The notes under the pieces: model-generated
Seen by the model: only the letters and a program-made list of their open reading frames with translations
Databases searched by the model: none
What the model was told of the DNA's origin: nothing
Assembly: GCF_026151205.1 (NCBI RefSeq)
Contig: NC_087073.1
Span: forward strand, 15,085,837 to 15,149,836
Reading direction: 5' to 3'
Length of the DNA: 64,000 nucleotides
Origin: Bolinopsis microptera
Taxonomy: Eukaryota; Ctenophora; Tentaculata; Lobata; Bolinopsidae
Made by a program: the position numbers and the translations under genes
In this document: positions 1-11,300 of the stretch, one piece after another
How the letters are laid out: each line of letters opens with the position of its first letter
Position numbering within the stretch: the first letter of the stretch is position 1

Positions 1-950
1 ATCTCTCAACAATCCAGGGTATGGTTTAAATATCAGTCTTAACTTGACACACGCTGCAACCCCTTTTGATCGCGTGCACGAGAGGTATACAACGTGTAGC
101 AAGTCTTAACTGGGTAGTTTGCAGGTGCATTGTTTTTGGTGAACAGATTTTGACAAAGATAATTTCAGTATTTTAACAGCGGAGTAACAAAGCTGACAAC
201 TTTGAAAAGACAGCTTTCTCAAAAGCTGCAAACCACCATGCGGTGAACTATTGAAACTAGGGACACTGATAGTGATATAATATGTTTGAGCAGTTATAGA
301 CCGGACAATTGGTATATTTTGTTGACCATTGTTAATGATCTGGCCCGGCGCGCGCTACTTCGTATCACTTGCCATTTCGAGAAGAAAGCGGCGCGCGCTA
401 CTTCGAAGAAATTTAGACGAGTAACATCCGTCAATATATTTTTAAAGCAAAAGCATACTCTGATAATTATACCCGTTGGCGTTAATGGTTAATTTCAAAC
501 ATAATTTTTTTCGCTCGTATAAATACAAAATGTTTGTTTCTTTTCCTGCAATAAATTGTTTTTCTCTGGGTAAATAATTTTGTGTATGCTTAAATGATTA
601 TTTAAGCATACACCAAATTGTTTAGTCAATATTTAGTTTTAGTTACAGTTTGCACGTAAATTAAAATTTGCATTATAAATTGTTTCAGTTTATTTCGTGG
701 TTCGTATAGATTCTCACAGTACATTTTAGTTTGGGTTGTAGGTAAAGTTTATAACGCTAGAAGTTGGAAGTAGTATTAAGCTTTTGATGGACTTTTGATA
801 TAATATTTTGTTAATTGAAAAAAATGAAATGCGTTATGGCAAAAGATTTCATGCGTAACTGAGATAATGCTATATTGTTAGTTTATTACCTTTTGCCCGC
901 TCGAGGCTCCCCAAATATCGCATTCGTTACTTTGACCAACCACCAAATAA
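1..950. repeat. 3' flank of an upstream duplicated unit (unit 1)
   Basis: This stretch aligns by eye with 12994-14618, the region downstream of the intact secreted-protein gene. Shared landmarks are the opening ATCTCTCAACAATCCAGGG (also at 6706), the segment around 165-235 (compare 13805-13890), ATAGACCGGACAATTGGTAT near 296 (compare 14036), and CAAATATCGCATTCGTTA near 912 (compare 14581). It therefore looks like the 3' flank of another gene copy whose body lies upstream of the window. No coding sequence is supported here. Confidence 0.75.
45..102. mobile_element. 58-bp insertion flanked by a 9-bp direct repeat
   Basis: GTCTTAACT occurs at 36-44 and again at 103-111. The paralogous sequences at 6740 and 13028 run straight through with a single copy of the related site, so the 58 bp between the repeats were probably inserted into unit 1. 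The insert is too short to classify. Deletion in the other copies is less likely because of the flanking repeat. Confidence 0.45.
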
Positions 951-1708
951 TAACTATAAGCTGTAAGATAGCACTTTTCGGTCAGTGATCCCAATCAACA
1001 ATAAAAGTAGCCCTCATATATATAATAATCGGGCCATAGTTTCAGCCCAATATTGCAGTGTATAAGACATGTACCGTTAGGAAGGTTAAAGCAGTTTGTA
1101 GCTGTCATATCAGTATTTGAAGCGAACAGACTGTATTCTCTGAATATTATAGTGACCTGCTATTTACCGGGATTGCTATGCGCTAGCAGTATAGCACTCT
1201 TGATATGAAGGACAGAATTATCTTTTATGCCAAGGATTTAGTACAGTTTAAAGTGCGTCCAGCACTAGCAGACTGGGTGATCGCTTTTGTACTGGCCAAC
1301 TGTTCCACCACTTCAATTATTTAAGGTACCAAGTTGCTTGGTAAACAGTTAAGCATCTCTAAACCGTCGTGAACAGTGAGTACCATGTTAATGAGCATAC
1401 TAGTTTATAATTATACTGTTTTAATGAGGACATACCATTAGTTTATCATATTAAGATTTGTTCCTCGTCAAAATTCCAATGTCATGACCCAAAACTAGCC
1501 AATGTCTTACTCTTACTACATCATAATTTGTGTTAGTGGTTAGATTTAAGCAGGTCGCCCTGCCCTCTACCCTCTGCCAAAACCGGCCAGTTTGCCTCAA
1601 CTTTTGAGCAAAAATATCTCAACTCGTTGAAGTTTTCATGTTTTCCTTTGCAGAAGGCAAAAATATCGTAGGGAATAAGTATAGTAATTGGGTTTAAATA
1701 TATAAGGT
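951..1708. other. Intergenic, no gene recognised
   Basis: AT-rich sequence with only short spurious reading frames. Its right end, from about 1681, is the start of unit 2: the text around 1685-1715 matches 6962-7001 of unit 3. Confidence 0.5.
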
Positions 1709-1717
1709 GGGCAAACG

Positions 1718-2115
1718 GGCTCTTACTATTTCGCTCGCCCAAAAATTTCGGCTCTTACTAATTCGCTCGCCCAAAAATTTCACGTGACTTTGGTTTTTAT
1801 GGTTTTGCAGCCGTACAAAACGGTTTTTACATAAACCCTAATCCCAACCCTAACCCTAACCATAACCCCGAAGCTATACATAACCCTTACTTATACTACA
1901 ACCCTAACCCTAACCAGTAACCCGAGCCCTAAACAATCGAATTCATGTTTTACTAGCCTGTCACGTGACCAAAACGGTTTTTTGCCCATAACTATCCAGG
2001 GAAGCATTTTTACCCTACGTCATGGGGGATGATTCAGAATCAGCGTCCAAAAATACACCGATTCAGATCAATTTCATACCCAAAGGGCCTTTTCACAAGA
2101 ATTTTAGTAGGAGCG
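1718..2115. mobile_element. Non-autonomous DNA element with 9-bp target duplication and telomere-like core
   Basis: GGGCAAACG stands at 1709-1717 and again at 2116-2124, while the paralogous unit 3 has it once (about 6994-7002). The 398 bp between are thus an insertion with a 9-bp target duplication. The ends are weakly inverted (GGCTCTTACTA at left; CGCTCCTACTA on the opposite strand at right). Inside are two copies of a CTCTTACTAnTTCGCTCGCCC motif and a tract of CCCTAA-like repeats at 1838-1925. A 9-bp duplication is typical of Mutator-like (MULE) elements; no transposase is visible. Confidence 0.65.
1838..1925. repeat. Interstitial telomere-like repeats (CCCTAA-type)
   Basis: Imperfect CCCTAACCCTAACC runs, with variants such as CCATAACCCC, inside the 1718-2115 element. 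They match the vertebrate/cnidarian-type TTAGGG telomere repeat on the opposite strand. Confidence 0.7.
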
Positions 2116-2178
2116 GGGCAAACGTCGCTACGTTAATATTATATTAGTATTACATATTACGTTATTAAAGTTCTAACA

Positions 2179-3843
2179 CAGTAAGATCAGATCTCGCGAC
2201 CTATCTCAACAGACTTCGTCCTACCACCTGCCAAACTTCACTGAGATAGGAGAAATTCGTCCTCTTTGACGGCGTGACTGACGATGGATCCAGAATGATT
2301 CTCTACTCCTCGGAACCTCAAAATCCTCGGAGACAACCCTAACTGGATTGTCGATGGAGCGTTCTATGTCTGCCCTAGGATATTCCGACAGAGTTACTCC
2401 ATCCACGCTGTCATCGATAAGAAGTGCATCCCTTTGGTGTACTCTCTACTTTCTGACAAGACGGAGAATACGTATATATTTTTGTTGAATATTATAACTA
2501 AAAACCAGGCAGCAGCTAAACTAGAGCGGTATTTGGAAACCTGTTTATCTGTTAGTTATTTCTAACTCACGATTGGGTTCAGTTGTCGTTTCAAAGTTAA
2601 TTAGGTAGACTGATTGGGTTTAAGATTATTGAATTGGGTTCAGTTGTCCGGTAGCTATCGTATTCTCCGTCTTGTCAGAAAGTAGAGCGTACACCAAAGG
2701 GATGCACTTCTTATCGATGACAGCGTGGATGGAGTAACTCTGTCGGAATATCCTAGGGCAGACATAGAACGCTCCATCGACAATCCAGTTAGGGTTGTCT
2801 CCGAGGATTTTGAGGTTCCGAGGAGTAGAGAATCATTCTGGATCCATCGTCAGTCACGCCGTCAAAGAGGACGAATTTCTCCTATCTCAGTGAAGTTTGG
2901 CAGGTGGTAGGACGAAGTCTGTTGAGATAGGTCGCGAGATCTGATCTAACAAGCTTACGTGTTCACGAAGCGTGCCAAAAAGGATATACGATCCACTGCT
3001 CCTCAAGCAGACTCGAGATCTGAACCATGGCAGGTCCTCCCAAAGCATTAGAATACACGAGATCTGAGCCAAGTAATCTGAGCAAAGTAACCTGAACCAC
3101 TTTATTGGCTAGTTCCCGAAGTGGTCTTACCAACGAGGAGGATACTTTGACTTATTCTACCTTAGGGGTCGTTCACATATTACGTAATCATTTTCTGGAA
3201 CATTTTTACCTCCCCCCTCCGTAATCAGTTTTACACATAGCTATTGTGTCAATTGGGTTCAGTTGTCGGTCACCCCGACCCGTCATACGTCCTTTACTGG
3301 ACAAGTAAGCAGTGAGCTACTAGTTCACTAATGGTATTGGGACAGCTGCAATGACACGGTTTACTTGTCTTTGTGAGCAGTGAGCTACTAGTTCACTAAT
3401 GATATTTTGACAGCTTGGTAATAATAATATTGACCCCAGGCAAAGACCTGCAACATATTCGCCCCATTCACCCGGCCTCATAACATGGCGATCTAACCCT
3501 TTTTAAGTGAGTGGGCTTACCTCAACTAATGGTATTGTAGTAGCGAATATCCTAGGTTGAAAAGTGATCTGTATGCAGGATTATAGAGAAGCAATGGTCA
3601 TAGTATGCCCTTGTGGTCTTGGTGGCTCAACAGTTGTTGTTATTTTATAGCTCAACAGTTGTTGTTATTTTATAGCAGGAACCATTTTATTACAAATTTA
3701 AAAACAAAATCCAGCAAATTTTCAGGCCAAACATCATATCTCCGACCCAAGACTCGAGATCTGAACCATGGCTGGCCCTCCCAAAGCATTAGAATACACG
3801 AGATCTGAGCCAAGTAATCTGAGCAAAGTAACCTGAACCCACA
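2179..3843. mobile_element. Composite insertion in unit 2
   Basis: Unit 3 reads continuously from GTTATTAAAGTTCTAACA into GCCCAAATCC (about 7032-7060). In unit 2 these halves are separated: the first ends at 2178 and the second starts about 3844, with CTAACA at both edges. The insert holds the fold-back MULE fragment (2184-2947). It also holds two copies of a roughly 90-bp segment containing CCCAAAGCATTAGAATACAC (from 3009 and again from 3751), a 70-bp-spaced duplication around 3307 and 3377, and a 26-bp tandem duplication near 3627-3677. This looks like nested or multiple events rather than one clean element. Confidence 0.55.
2184..2947. repeat. Fold-back (inverted) copies of a MULE transposase fragment
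   Basis: The left arm (2184-2472) and right arm (2659-2947) are nearly perfect reverse complements of 289 bp, separated by 186 bp. Translating the plus strand of the left arm from about 2320 gives an NPNWIVDGAF motif followed by SYSIHAVIDKKCIPLVYSLL and a DKTENTY motif. This is the pattern around the first catalytic aspartate (DGTF) of Mutator-like transposases. The frame is broken upstream and runs on into the spacer for about 20 residues. The right arm carries the same fragment on the minus strand. It is a dead transposase piece in palindromic form. Confidence 0.7.
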
Positions 3844-3930
3844 CTAACAGCCCAAATCCTGTATTTTACCTTAATTTTTGTGCCATTGCTGAGGAGAGTG
3901 GAGACTTTTTACAATCACAGTTCCTCTCGG

Positions 3931-4242
3931 CAGTGGCGTAACGAAGGGCCCCGCTTACCCCGCTGTAGTTGTACAGGGGGGGGGGGGGGGGGGAGGGGGG
4001 GGGGCAAAATCGTCGTTGAATGTGGGACAATTTTGAAAAACTTAACTGAGGTACTAGCAAAACTGCGCGTTTTGCTCTAGAAACACACTATTTTAGAGAT
4101 TTTACCGGCATAATATCCTCTAAAAGTAAAATCACCTAATTTGTTCAATTTAAAGGAGGGGCGCCAAAAGGGGAGGGGGCGCCAACAGTGGGGCGCATTT
4201 TCGGCGGGGGCTGGGGCACCAACAGGCAACGTTACGCCACTG
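3931..4242. mobile_element. hAT-like MITE with 8-bp target duplication (unit 2 copy)
   Basis: The ends are inverted repeats starting CAGTGGCGTAACG. CCTCTCGG lies on both sides (3923-3930 and 4243-4250), an 8-bp target duplication as in hAT elements. The inside is G-rich, with runs of G at 3976-4004. The same insertion at the same site occurs in unit 3 (7128-7424), so it predates the duplication. Confidence 0.8.
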
Positions 4243-4339
4243 CCTCTCGGGATGTCTGTTTAAGTGTTCAATAGCCTGATGTTAAGTAGAACTAGAAAGG
4301 CAGACATTTCTTTAATCCAAAAGCTGCGTAGGCTAAAAC

Positions 4340-5621
4340 GGTTCACGTACTGTAGTGCGACACGTACTCTAGTGCGACACGTACCCTAGTGCGAAACCTC
4401 CAAGATCGACACTGTCGCAGTAGAGTACGCTACCTGGATCGTAGTGCGACACGTACCCTAGTGCGACAGAGAATTTTCAAGGCCGACACTGTCGCACTAC
4501 AGTGCGCTACCTGGACTGTAGTGCGACACGTACTAAAGTGAGACAAAACACTTAACACATTCAATACAAATTTTACTTACCATTTTTAATGACAAGAGTG
4601 TAGTCGTGTATGAGTAATGGGGTTAAATATAAAATCAAAGATTGCAATCACTATATTCAATTCAAAATCATTGTTCCAACACACTTCAACTAATCCCTTC
4701 TGTCATAATCATCGTAGCTATCAATCACAGCGTTCAAGCGACGGTCGTAATCAGTCCACTCCTTCAGTCGGCGAGGAGGTAGTTGTCTGACTCTGAGCAT
4801 CTTCATTCTTCTGGTTGATCTTCCATTGGGTAAGATCCTGCTCCTTCTTCAGGACGTCGATAAATCGCCAGATAGTAGGGTTGGTGCAGCCCATCAAGGG
4901 GGAGAGGAGGTTTGTGTTCCGACCCAGGTACGTTCGTAGTAGTCACTAGGCAGCAAAGGAATCCATCTCCGAGGGAAGGGTTGCTTTCAGCTGCGTCCAG
5001 GTCACAGTAGTGCTGTTCGTCAGACCATGAGACGTCCGGAGCAGGTCTTCTCAGTGCATCGCCAGTAGGTCTTGTCGTCGCGATTCTTAACGTTTCTTGA
5101 ACCAGTAGTGCGTCCAGGAATGAAGGTGATTGAAGAAGACATGTTGATGTTGTTCGATGCTTTGGTAGAATCATGGTGACCTTATTTATGACCCAAGCAT
5201 ATGAACTTGTTATCCCAATCGGAGATATACCTTCATACGATGCGTGTGATAGGAATGAGGATCATATGCTGCTTAAGAGTTACCCAGTGGATCACACACT
5301 GCATACGTGGCTTGAACTGACCCGAAGGAATTATGATCTGTGGATAACTTCGAAACACGTGATGTGAACCGACGAATCGTATTCGCAAGATCACTTCGAA
5401 ATAAGTGACGTGAACCGACCCAACGAATGACTTAATGGTCCATATGAAGGATAAGATGTGACCTGAACCTGGAAATAAGTCAGGATATTTTGTCGCATTA
5501 GAGTACGCTACCTGGATCGTAGTGCGACACGTACTGTAGTGCGACAGAGGGTGTTTTTGTCGGACTTCGCACTAGAGTACGTGTCGCTCTAGAGTATGTG
5601 TCGCACTACAGTACGATTACC
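4340..5621. mobile_element. Mutator-like (MULE) element with 9-bp target duplication
   Basis: GGCTAAAAC flanks the element at 4331-4339 and 5622-5630. Unit 3 has the uninterrupted site (GGCCAAAAC at 7514-7522, followed by the same CAGTGTGGGACG), so both the boundary and the 9-bp duplication are supported by an empty site. The terminal inverted repeats contain CGTACTGTAGTGCGACAC on the outside, with further repeats of the AGTGCGACACGTAC motif inside each end (4345-4540 and 5486-5612). The interior retains a decayed FLYWCH zinc finger. The element is 1,282 bp and has no intact transposase. Confidence 0.85.
5020..5125 (-). pseudogene. FLYWCH zinc-finger relic inside the MULE element
   Basis: On the minus strand, one frame reads a short stretch with DDKTYWRC followed by CSGRLM and then a stop. 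This matches the TYWRC...C.aRl core of FLYWCH zinc fingers, the DNA-binding module found in many animal MULE transposases. The expected distal histidine appears only in another frame (the EQHYCD motif), so at least one frameshift is present. A 123-residue open frame on the same strand (4803-5174) is probably a shadow of this decayed gene. Confidence 0.6.
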
Positions 5622-6447
5622 GGCTAAAACCAGTGTGGGACGTTAAGCAGGTCGAGAATCGGAGCCTCACAACTAAATATGTGAATACTTTGACGATTTA
5701 TAATCATAACTTTATATAACGTGAACGTTGACATGGGGCAATGTCATACAGAAGGGGAGAAATGTCTTTAATTCAAATCTTTATAGACTAAAACCTGGGT
5801 ACGAACGTCAAGTAAGCTGAGAATTGGAACCCTCCTCTCCGATTATAATTGTAATGTCTTATGTCATGAAAGCTTTAGCCAACAGCTTTATTGCTTCGAA
5901 GTTGTCAATTTATATCAATTATGTTATTGTTCGAGGAGTAGAAAAAGTTTAAATTCAAAAGCCGTATAGACTATAAAATCAGGGTAGACAACCATATTAG
6001 GCTGAGGATTTGAGTCTCACAACTGATTTATGTGAATAATTTGAACAATATGCCAATTTATAATGCAAACAGTTCCAAGGAACAAGGGGATACATGGCCA
6101 TTGGCCATCTGTGTCAGAGACGCAAGCAATGCACGTAGCCGCGCCATCAAAATGTTCCTGTTATTTGGCCACGTCTTTTGGACAAGGAAACCGATTTTAT
6201 CAAGGCTTTTTTTTCAAAAATAACAATGCATTTTATCGAGGATACCTGCAGTACGCATAAAATCGAATCTGCTGACATAAACTGAAAATCTATTGAAATT
6301 ATAACGCTTAAATATATTTAATTTTATACTTATAGTTACTATGCGCAGAATGCGAGTAGTGTTCATGAACATATCATTTTGAATAGGTTTGTGAGATTAA
6401 CACTTTAATCTGATTCTAACCGACAATTTTCATTTCTATAGACAAAG

Positions 6448-6486
6448 ATGTCAAAGTTTCTCCGATTAACGCTTCAGCTATATTAA
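6448..6486 (+). pseudogene. Truncated first exon of the secreted-protein gene (unit 2)
   Basis: From the ATG at 6448 the sequence matches exon 1 of the intact gene (8315): MS.FLRLTLQL, then a stop in place of the rest of the signal peptide. Immediately after this the sequence matches 12770 onward, which lies downstream of the intact gene's stop codon. All other exons are therefore missing: the unit-2 copy is an internal-deletion pseudogene joining the middle of exon 1 to the 3' flank. The 5' flank (about 5631-6447) parallels 7523-8314. Confidence 0.85.
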
Positions 6487-7127
6487 CGCTGACGATTTCA
6501 TGTTGTGGACTAACATTTTCTGCTTGTTCTAATTTTGTATCGCAATGATTCTCAAAGACCCCAGATCATACTTTACATTTGGTGTGGCATTATTCCAGTA
6601 GAGGGCAAACATTGGCATAAAGTATCTTCATCATAGCTGCTAGTCTGTGTTCTGAATTTACATGAGCTTTGAGACAAGGGGAGTGACAAAATTCTAATCT
6701 TAATATCTCTCAACAATCCAGGGTATGGTTTAAATATCAGTCTTAAGTGGGTAATTTGCAGGTGTATTGTTATAGTCGGACCTAATGCATCATAGAGACA
6801 CCACACTAAATAGCTCTTCCTTTGTCCACACAAGGTAAGACAAGGATCTAAGAAGGCCACCGTTTAGCCTAGCTCCAGGTAATGACGCCCGCGCCCTAAA
6901 ACATGAATATTAACTTTTCTCATTCTGGTTATTAACTTTGTGACACTCCGAGAGCTAATAAATGGTAATTGGGTTTAATTTTAAATATAAAGTGGGCAAA
7001 CGTCGCTAAGTTAATATTAGTATTAGTATAATTACGTTATTAAAGTTCTAACAGCCCAAATCCTTTATTTTACCTTAATTTTTGTGCCATTGCTGAGGAG
7101 ACTTTTAACACTCACAGTACCTCTCGG

Positions 7128-7424
7128 CAGTGGCGTATCGAAGGGCCCCGCTGACCCTGCTGTGTGGGGAGGGCGCCATCTTAGGGGGCGCAAAATCGTC
7201 GTTTGAATGTGGGACAATTTTGAAAAACTTAACTGATATGAGGTACTAGCAAAACTGCGCGTTTTGCTCTAGAAAAACACACTTTTTTTAGAAATTTTAC
7301 TTGCATATACCCTCTAAAATCACCTAATTTGTTCAATTTTAGGGAGGGGCGCCAAAAGGGGAGGGGGTGCCAACAGTTAGGCGCATTTTCGCCGGGGGCG
7401 CCAACAAGCAACGTTACGCCACTG
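7128..7424. mobile_element. hAT-like MITE, unit 3 copy of 3931-4242
   Basis: Same inverted ends (CAGTGGCG..., CGTTACGCCACTG) and same 8-bp target duplication CCTCTCGG (7120-7127 and 7425-7432) as the unit 2 copy, in the same surrounding sequence. It is a copy carried along by the segmental duplication. Confidence 0.8.
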
Positions 7425-8314
7425 CCTCTCGGGATTTCTGTTCCAATGTTCAATAGCCTGCTGCCTGATGTTAAGTAGAAAGGCAGACATTTCTTTAATC
7501 CAAAAGCTGCGTAGGCCAAAACCAGTGTGGGACGTTCATCAGGCCGAGAATCGGAGCCTCACAACTAAATATGTGAATACTTTGACGATTTATAATTATA
7601 ACTTGAACGTGAACGTTGGCATGGGGCAATGTCATACTGATACAGAAGGGGAGAAATGTCTTTCATTCAAATCTTTTTATAAAAACCTGGGTGCGAACGT
7701 CAAGTAAGCTGAGAATTGGAACCCTCCTCTCCGATTATAATTGTAATGTCATGAAAGCTTTAGCCAACAGCTTAATTGCTTCGAAGTTGTCAATTTATAT
7801 CAATTATGTTATTGTTAGAGGGGTAGAAAAAGTTTAAATTCAAAAGCCGTATAGACTAAAACCAGGGTAAACAATCGTATTAGGCTGAGGATTTGAGTAT
7901 CACAACTGATTTATGTAAATAATTTGAACAATATGCCAATTTATAATGCGAACAGTTGCAAGGAACAAGGGGATCTGTGTCAGAGACGCAGGCAATGCAC
8001 GTACATCTGCGCCATCAAAATGTTCCTGTTATTTGGCCACGTCTTATTTGGACAAGGAAACCGATTTTATCTGTTATCAAGGTTTTTCCAAAAATAATAA
8101 TGCATTTTATCGAGGATACTTGCAGTACGCAGAAAACCGAATCTGCTGACATAAACTGAAATCTATTGAAATTATAACACTTAAATATATTTATACTTAT
8201 AGTTATTATGCGCAGAATGCGAGTAGTGTTCATGAACATATCATTTTGAATAAGTTTGTGAGATTGACACTATAATCTGATTCTAACCGACAATTTTCAT
8301 TTCTATAGACAAAG

Positions 8315-11300
8315 ATGTCAATATTTCTCCGATTAACGCTTCAGCTAGTGCTACTCTTATCTCTAGCTCAATGTGGTAAGTAACAATATATTACTGACTG
8401 TTTTGTTTTCAGTGTTCAGTTTCTCACTTGTCAGATTGTACAAATAACGCAGATTTATAGTAATTGGGCCAGTTGGTAGATCACCGACCGGCTATAAGCC
8501 GGCTACTAACCGGCTATAAGCCGGCTTATAGCCGGCTACAATTTTTATAGCCGGCTATAAGCCGGCTTATAGCCGGTTAGTAGCCGCTTACATTTGTTGT
8601 TGAGCGACGGCTATTAGCCGGTTATAAAAACTCAGTTCAGTACGATGAAGTTAAGTTAATATCTTATAACCGGCTTATAGCCGGCTTATAACCACTTTCG
8701 ATACCTAAACGGCTAATAGCCGGCTTATAACCGGCTAATAGCCGTTTTCGCTGAATTTCTTATAGCCGGCTCCTGACTATCGTTCAGTACGATGAAGTTG
8801 AGTTAATATCTTATAACCGGCTTATAGCCGGCTTATAACCACTTTCGATACCTAAACGGCTAATAGCCGGCTTATAACCGGCTAATAGCCGTTTTCACTG
8901 AATTTCTTATAGCCGATACCTAAACGGCTAATAGCCGGCTTATAACCGGCTAATAGCCGTCGCTCAACAACAAATGTAAGCGGCTACTAACCGGCTATAA
9001 GCCGGCTTATAGCCGGCTATAAAAATTGTAGCCGGCTATAAGCCGGTTTATAGCCGGCTTATAACCGGCTTATAGCCGGTCGGTGATCTACCAATTTCCC
9101 AGTAATTGTAACGCTACTGGTATAGTGGTATGTTTCTTTTACACAGCTTGTTGTCATGTTCGTTGTAGCCAAAAAGATCTTTATCGAACAATACACAAAT
9201 GTTATAAACAAAGGTATAGTAGAAGTAATACGTGTTATTGCAGCTAAGAGAGAAAGACTAGCGGATGAGTTAGTCCCAGTCAGTGCTGAACAGTTCGGAA
9301 CAGCTGTGGAAGATTACGAGGAGGATATTGGGGCTGCTAACGCTATAGACCTAGAACTAGATACCCGTTCCAGGTTAAATACTCTTTCTCATGATGATCC
9401 TTCCTGGTTAAAGTTAACTCTAGACCAGGTTCACTGTGTTGAACAAGTGATATGGATTGAATATGGTGGCATGGGCACTACTACTAGTCGTACTTTCATC
9501 ACCTGGACCTGCTCTGATGGAGACTGTAGTACCTGTGAGTGTGAGTGTGTACACTGCAGCGACTTCATACTCACAGTGTACACAAAGGGAGCATCTCTAT
9601 CTGGCTCTGACTGCGGAGACACGGTGAAAATAGAGGGGATCAAAGTTGATCTATATTATTCTTTAGCGGAGATAGTGATAATCGGGAGACAAGGTGAGAT
9701 AAAATATCAGCAGGTATGAAATGTGCACTGTTCACTGTAGTGTTATAGTGTAATGTTAAACAAACCAAGATGAAGAAGTGGGATAGTATTCATCAGTCGT
9801 TCAGTAAATTGTCAAATAAACGTTAATTTAGTTCAACATCGAATGAAACTTGTGATAATAAGCATTACCTCATTGGACCTTATTTAACGGACTGCTTCAC
9901 AGCAGTCGTTAATCAGTAAAAATTTGGATATAATTTATTTCGATAATAGAAATTGAAATTGACCGAAATTAAAAAGTAGTCATATAATATCTGGAACAAT
10001 ACGTTCGTAGTGAACTTTGTTCAACGGACTTTGACTTGGACGTAAACGGGCAAACTTTATTAGAACACACATTAAAATAAACGCTATGGCGTCCAATTAA
10101 TATCCGTTCAAATAAATTCCGGTAAGGTACCTACTACATTAAACACTCTAATTATTAATTTAGAAAACTGTAAATTGAAATTGTTACATTAGTAGAAAAG
10201 GTATTTGCTATTTTCAGAACCGTGCGATGCAGGACAACGCCTTGACCAGATGAACGGTTGTGTAAACTGCCCGGAGAATCAGTGGAGCTCGGATGGAAAT
10301 AACGCTGCTACTTGCTACAAATGTCGTTCAGGGAAAGGGGTGGCAGCTGGAGAAGGGAAAAAGGAAAGTGATTGTGCTTGGGGTAAGTTCAGTTTTTTAA
10401 TGTGATTGTAATCAGAACTTATTTCCATCAAATCTTGTTGGAGCAGCATTCAATCGTAATTTCTTGAAGCCTTTCGACAAAGGCTTGTTGGAGCAGCATT
10501 CAATCGTAATTTCTTGAAGCCTTTCGACAAAGAGTTGTGGAGTGTAAACGCTAGAAGTTGTAAATTACGATTTTCAAGGTAATGAACAATTATTACCATC
10601 CTTCTTTTCAGAGCCGTGTGATGCTGGACAATTCCTTCATCAGAGGAGCGGCTGTGTGGAATGTCCGGAAGATGGGTGGAGTGTTGCTGGAAATACGAAC
10701 CCATCTTGTACAGCCTGTCCAGAAGAAAAAGGTGTTGTAGCTGGGCAGGGTAAACAAGAAAGTGACTGCACATGGAGTGAGTTAGATCACAATTCACACT
10801 GTTATAACAACCCAGTTCATCAAAAATCAACTTTATTATTAACTATAGTTATAGACGTAGAAAGCTTTTTTGATCACTGGAAATTGAAAGCAAACAAAAC
10901 TTTCATTTTTTCGGCAGATTTCGATTTGAGAGAAGTTGTAATTTGGTCTATTAGTATTATATACTCTAATTATTAATTTAGAAAACTTTGTAAATTTAAA
11001 TTGTTACATTGGTAGAGAAGGTTTATATCTGTTATTTTCAGAACCGTGCGATGCAGGACAACGTCTTGACCAGATCAACGGTTGTGTAAACTGCCCGGAG
11101 AATCAGTGGAGCTCGGATGGAAATAACGCTGCTACTTGCCAGGAATGTCCTTCAGGGAAAGGGGTGGCAGCTGGAGAAGGGAAAAAAGAAAGTGATTGTG
11201 CTTTGGGTAAGTTAGGCTCTTCTATTTTACTTGTAATCAGACCTTACCTTATTGGACGTCATTTTACCGGACATTACGTGAACGGACATAATTTTGAACG

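Noticed and set aside
2725-2910. Identical 61-residue frames on opposite strands (2221-2406 and 2725-2910)
   Set aside because: They arise from the inverted repeat; the true coding frame (MULE transposase) is on the other strand of each arm.
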